A stretch of DNA of 64,000 nucleotides, from NCBI GenBank assembly GCA_965277275.1, contig CBDICG010000001.1:930001-994000 (forward strand). The letters are read 5' to 3'. The position numbers were made by a program, and so were the translations under genes. Source of the DNA: HLUCCA09 sp965277275 (GTDB taxonomy: Bacteria > Pseudomonadota > Alphaproteobacteria > Rhodobacterales > Rhodobacteraceae). Of the stretch, positions 63,312 to 64,000 are shown piece after piece. Below the pieces are notes generated by a model. It searched no databases. It was not told the origin of the DNA and saw only the letters and a program-made list of their open reading frames with translations. Position 1 is the stretch's first letter. Each line of letters starts with the position of its first letter.

Positions 63312-63436
63312 GCGCGCACGGATCAGTTTCCACACGGCTCCTCGCGCGCCTCCGGCGTGCGCTGAAACACCTCTTTCCACCCCCCACCAAGGCGCAGGCC
63401 GACGTGCTGGAACGCATCAAACATCCCTGCTGCTGA
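63308..63436 (+). CDS. Small 42-residue basic ORF in the cox operon, function unknown
   Basis: The ATG at 63308 overlaps the MocA stop (ATGA), the same junction used by the other genes of this operon. The product has a basic amphipathic N-terminal half (TRLLARLRRALKHLF), a PPP turn, a short helix (KAQADVLERIK) and ends in HPCC. It has no known domain that I recognise. The coxG ribosome-binding site (GAAAGG) follows the stop at 63434. Coupled position supports translation. A metal-binding or membrane-adjacent small protein is possible but only inferred. Confidence 0.55.
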   Translation: MSAHGSVSTRLLARLRRALKHLFPPPTKAQADVLERIKHPCC

Positions 63437-63458
63437 AAAGCTGAAGAAAGGTTCGACC

Positions 63459-63911
63459 ATGGAACTGACCGACGAAATCGTCATCGACGCCCCGCGCGAC
63501 GCAGTTTACGCGGCGCTGAACGACCCCGAGATCCTCAAGGAGTGCATCCCCGGATGCGAAGAGCTGATCCAGCACTCCGACACCGAACTGGAGGCCAAGG
63601 TCGTGCTCAAGGTGGGCCCGGTGAAGGCCCGCTTCAGCGGTGCGGTGACGCTCGACAAGTCGGGCGCGCCGGAGCACTTCTCGCTCACCGGCGAGGGCAA
63701 TGGCGGCAAGGCGGGCTTTGCCAAGGGCGGCGCGGATGTCACGCTGCGCGAGGAGGACGGGCAGACCGTTCTCACCTACGACGCCAAGGTCGACATCGGC
63801 GGCAAGCTTGCCCAGCTCGGCAGCCGGCTTGTGGCCAGCACGGCCAAGAAGCTCTCGGCCAAGTTCTTCACCAAGTTCGCCGAGACGTTCGACGAAAAAG
63901 AAGCCGCTTGA
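63459..63911 (+). CDS. coxG: SRPBCC/CoxG-family protein
   Basis: A 150-residue protein starting MELTDEIVIDAPRDAVYAALNDPEILKECIPGCEEL, the standard start of CoxG/SRPBCC lipid-binding-like folds. The C-terminal helix (LGSRLVASTAKKLSAKFFTKFAETF) closes the cavity. CoxG proteins attach CO dehydrogenase to the membrane or deliver quinone to it. This copy lacks the extra C-terminal extension and membrane helix of longer relatives. GAAAGG is nine bases before the ATG. Confidence 0.92.
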   Translation: MELTDEIVIDAPRDAVYAALNDPEILKECIPGCEELIQHSDTELEAKVVLKVGPVKARFSGAVTLDKSGAPEHFSLTGEGNGGKAGFAKGGADVTLREEDGQTVLTYDAKVDIGGKLAQLGSRLVASTAKKLSAKFFTKFAETFDEKEAA

Positions 63912-63916
63912 TCTCC

Positions 63917-64000
63917 ATGTCTGTCTTCGTGCCTCCCCCCTCGAGCTACGAGCTTCCCGAGCAGATCCTCGGCTTCGTTCAGACGGAGCGCGACGCGGGG
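63917..64000 (+). CDS. N-terminus of a further gene, possibly CoxI/XdhC-like (cut by window end)
   Basis: An open frame of 28 codons from ATG 63917, five bases after the coxG stop, runs off the window. The visible residues (YELPEQILGFVQTERDAG) resemble the first helix of XdhC/CoxI proteins, which precedes the AL-T-V strand. In known cox clusters coxI lies near coxG. The call rests on this weak likeness and the position. Confidence 0.35.
   Translation, partial: MSVFVPPPSSYELPEQILGFVQTERDAG

Overview
The window is 64 kb of GC-rich, densely coded bacterial DNA. ATGA-type gene overlaps are frequent and long antisense shadow frames are common. The gene set points to an aerobic, heterotrophic alphaproteobacterium of the Rhodobacteraceae/Roseobacter type: three dimethylglycine-dehydrogenase-like flavoproteins, a TauR/Tpa pair, TRAP and BCCT transporters, and a form I CO dehydrogenase locus. 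The genus cannot be told from the sequence. I saw no rRNA, tRNA, CRISPR array, phage or insertion sequence.

Layout. (1) 1-5.7 kb: the tail of a PfkB kinase, a YkgJ-type cysteine-cluster protein, glycogen branching enzyme (glgB) and a GH13 enzyme resembling glucosylglycerol hydrolase. (2) 6-11.5 kb: a DMGDH-like demethylase and a taurine:pyruvate-type aminotransferase, divergent from a MocR/TauR regulator. (3) 11.6-19.3 kb: a quaternary-amine module. A CMD-family protein, a GFA-family protein, a Rieske N-demethylase and an RpiR regulator face a DMGDH-like enzyme, an HpbD-like enolase-superfamily epimerase and a class III aminotransferase. (4) 19.5-21.6 kb: a caspase-like/Sel1/peptidoglycan-binding gene broken by several stops and frameshifts. 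(5) 21.6-27.3 kb: a third DMGDH-like gene and a chemoreceptor with NIT and PAS domains. (6) 27.7-34.7 kb: pxpA, an Asp/Glu racemase-family gene, a DadA-like oxidase, a TRAP transporter and an SBF-type transporter. (7) 35.1-39.7 kb: a BCCT transporter and a Na+/H+ antiporter with a cNMP domain. (8) 40.2-48.1 kb: six overlapping genes (hyuA, hyuB, a HisC-like aminotransferase, a maleate-isomerase-like protein, a PrpD-like protein, a D-2-hydroxyacid dehydrogenase) that look like an uncharacterised catabolic pathway. (9) 48.3-48.5 kb: five exact 40-bp tandem repeats. (10) 48.6-54.1 kb: a LysR regulator and a two-subunit NAD-linked formate dehydrogenase. (11) 54.3-64 kb: coxC-like sensor/regulator, coxM-S-L (form I active-site motif AYRCSFR), then a RidA-like gene, coxD, coxE, coxF, a mocA-like gene, a 42-aa small ORF, coxG and a further gene cut by the window end.

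How it fits together. Demethylation of betaines and N-methyl amines releases C1 units. GcvT-type domains can load these onto tetrahydrofolate, a GFA-family protein sits beside the Rieske enzyme, and formate dehydrogenase and CO dehydrogenase recover electrons from C1 compounds. The strongest non-coding signal is a 14-bp motif (GATACATNTGTSCC) found as two copies exactly 30 bp apart at the RpiR/DMGDH divergent promoter, and again as two copies 30 bp apart upstream of the BCCT gene about 22 kb away. This suggests one RpiR regulon joining betaine uptake to betaine breakdown.
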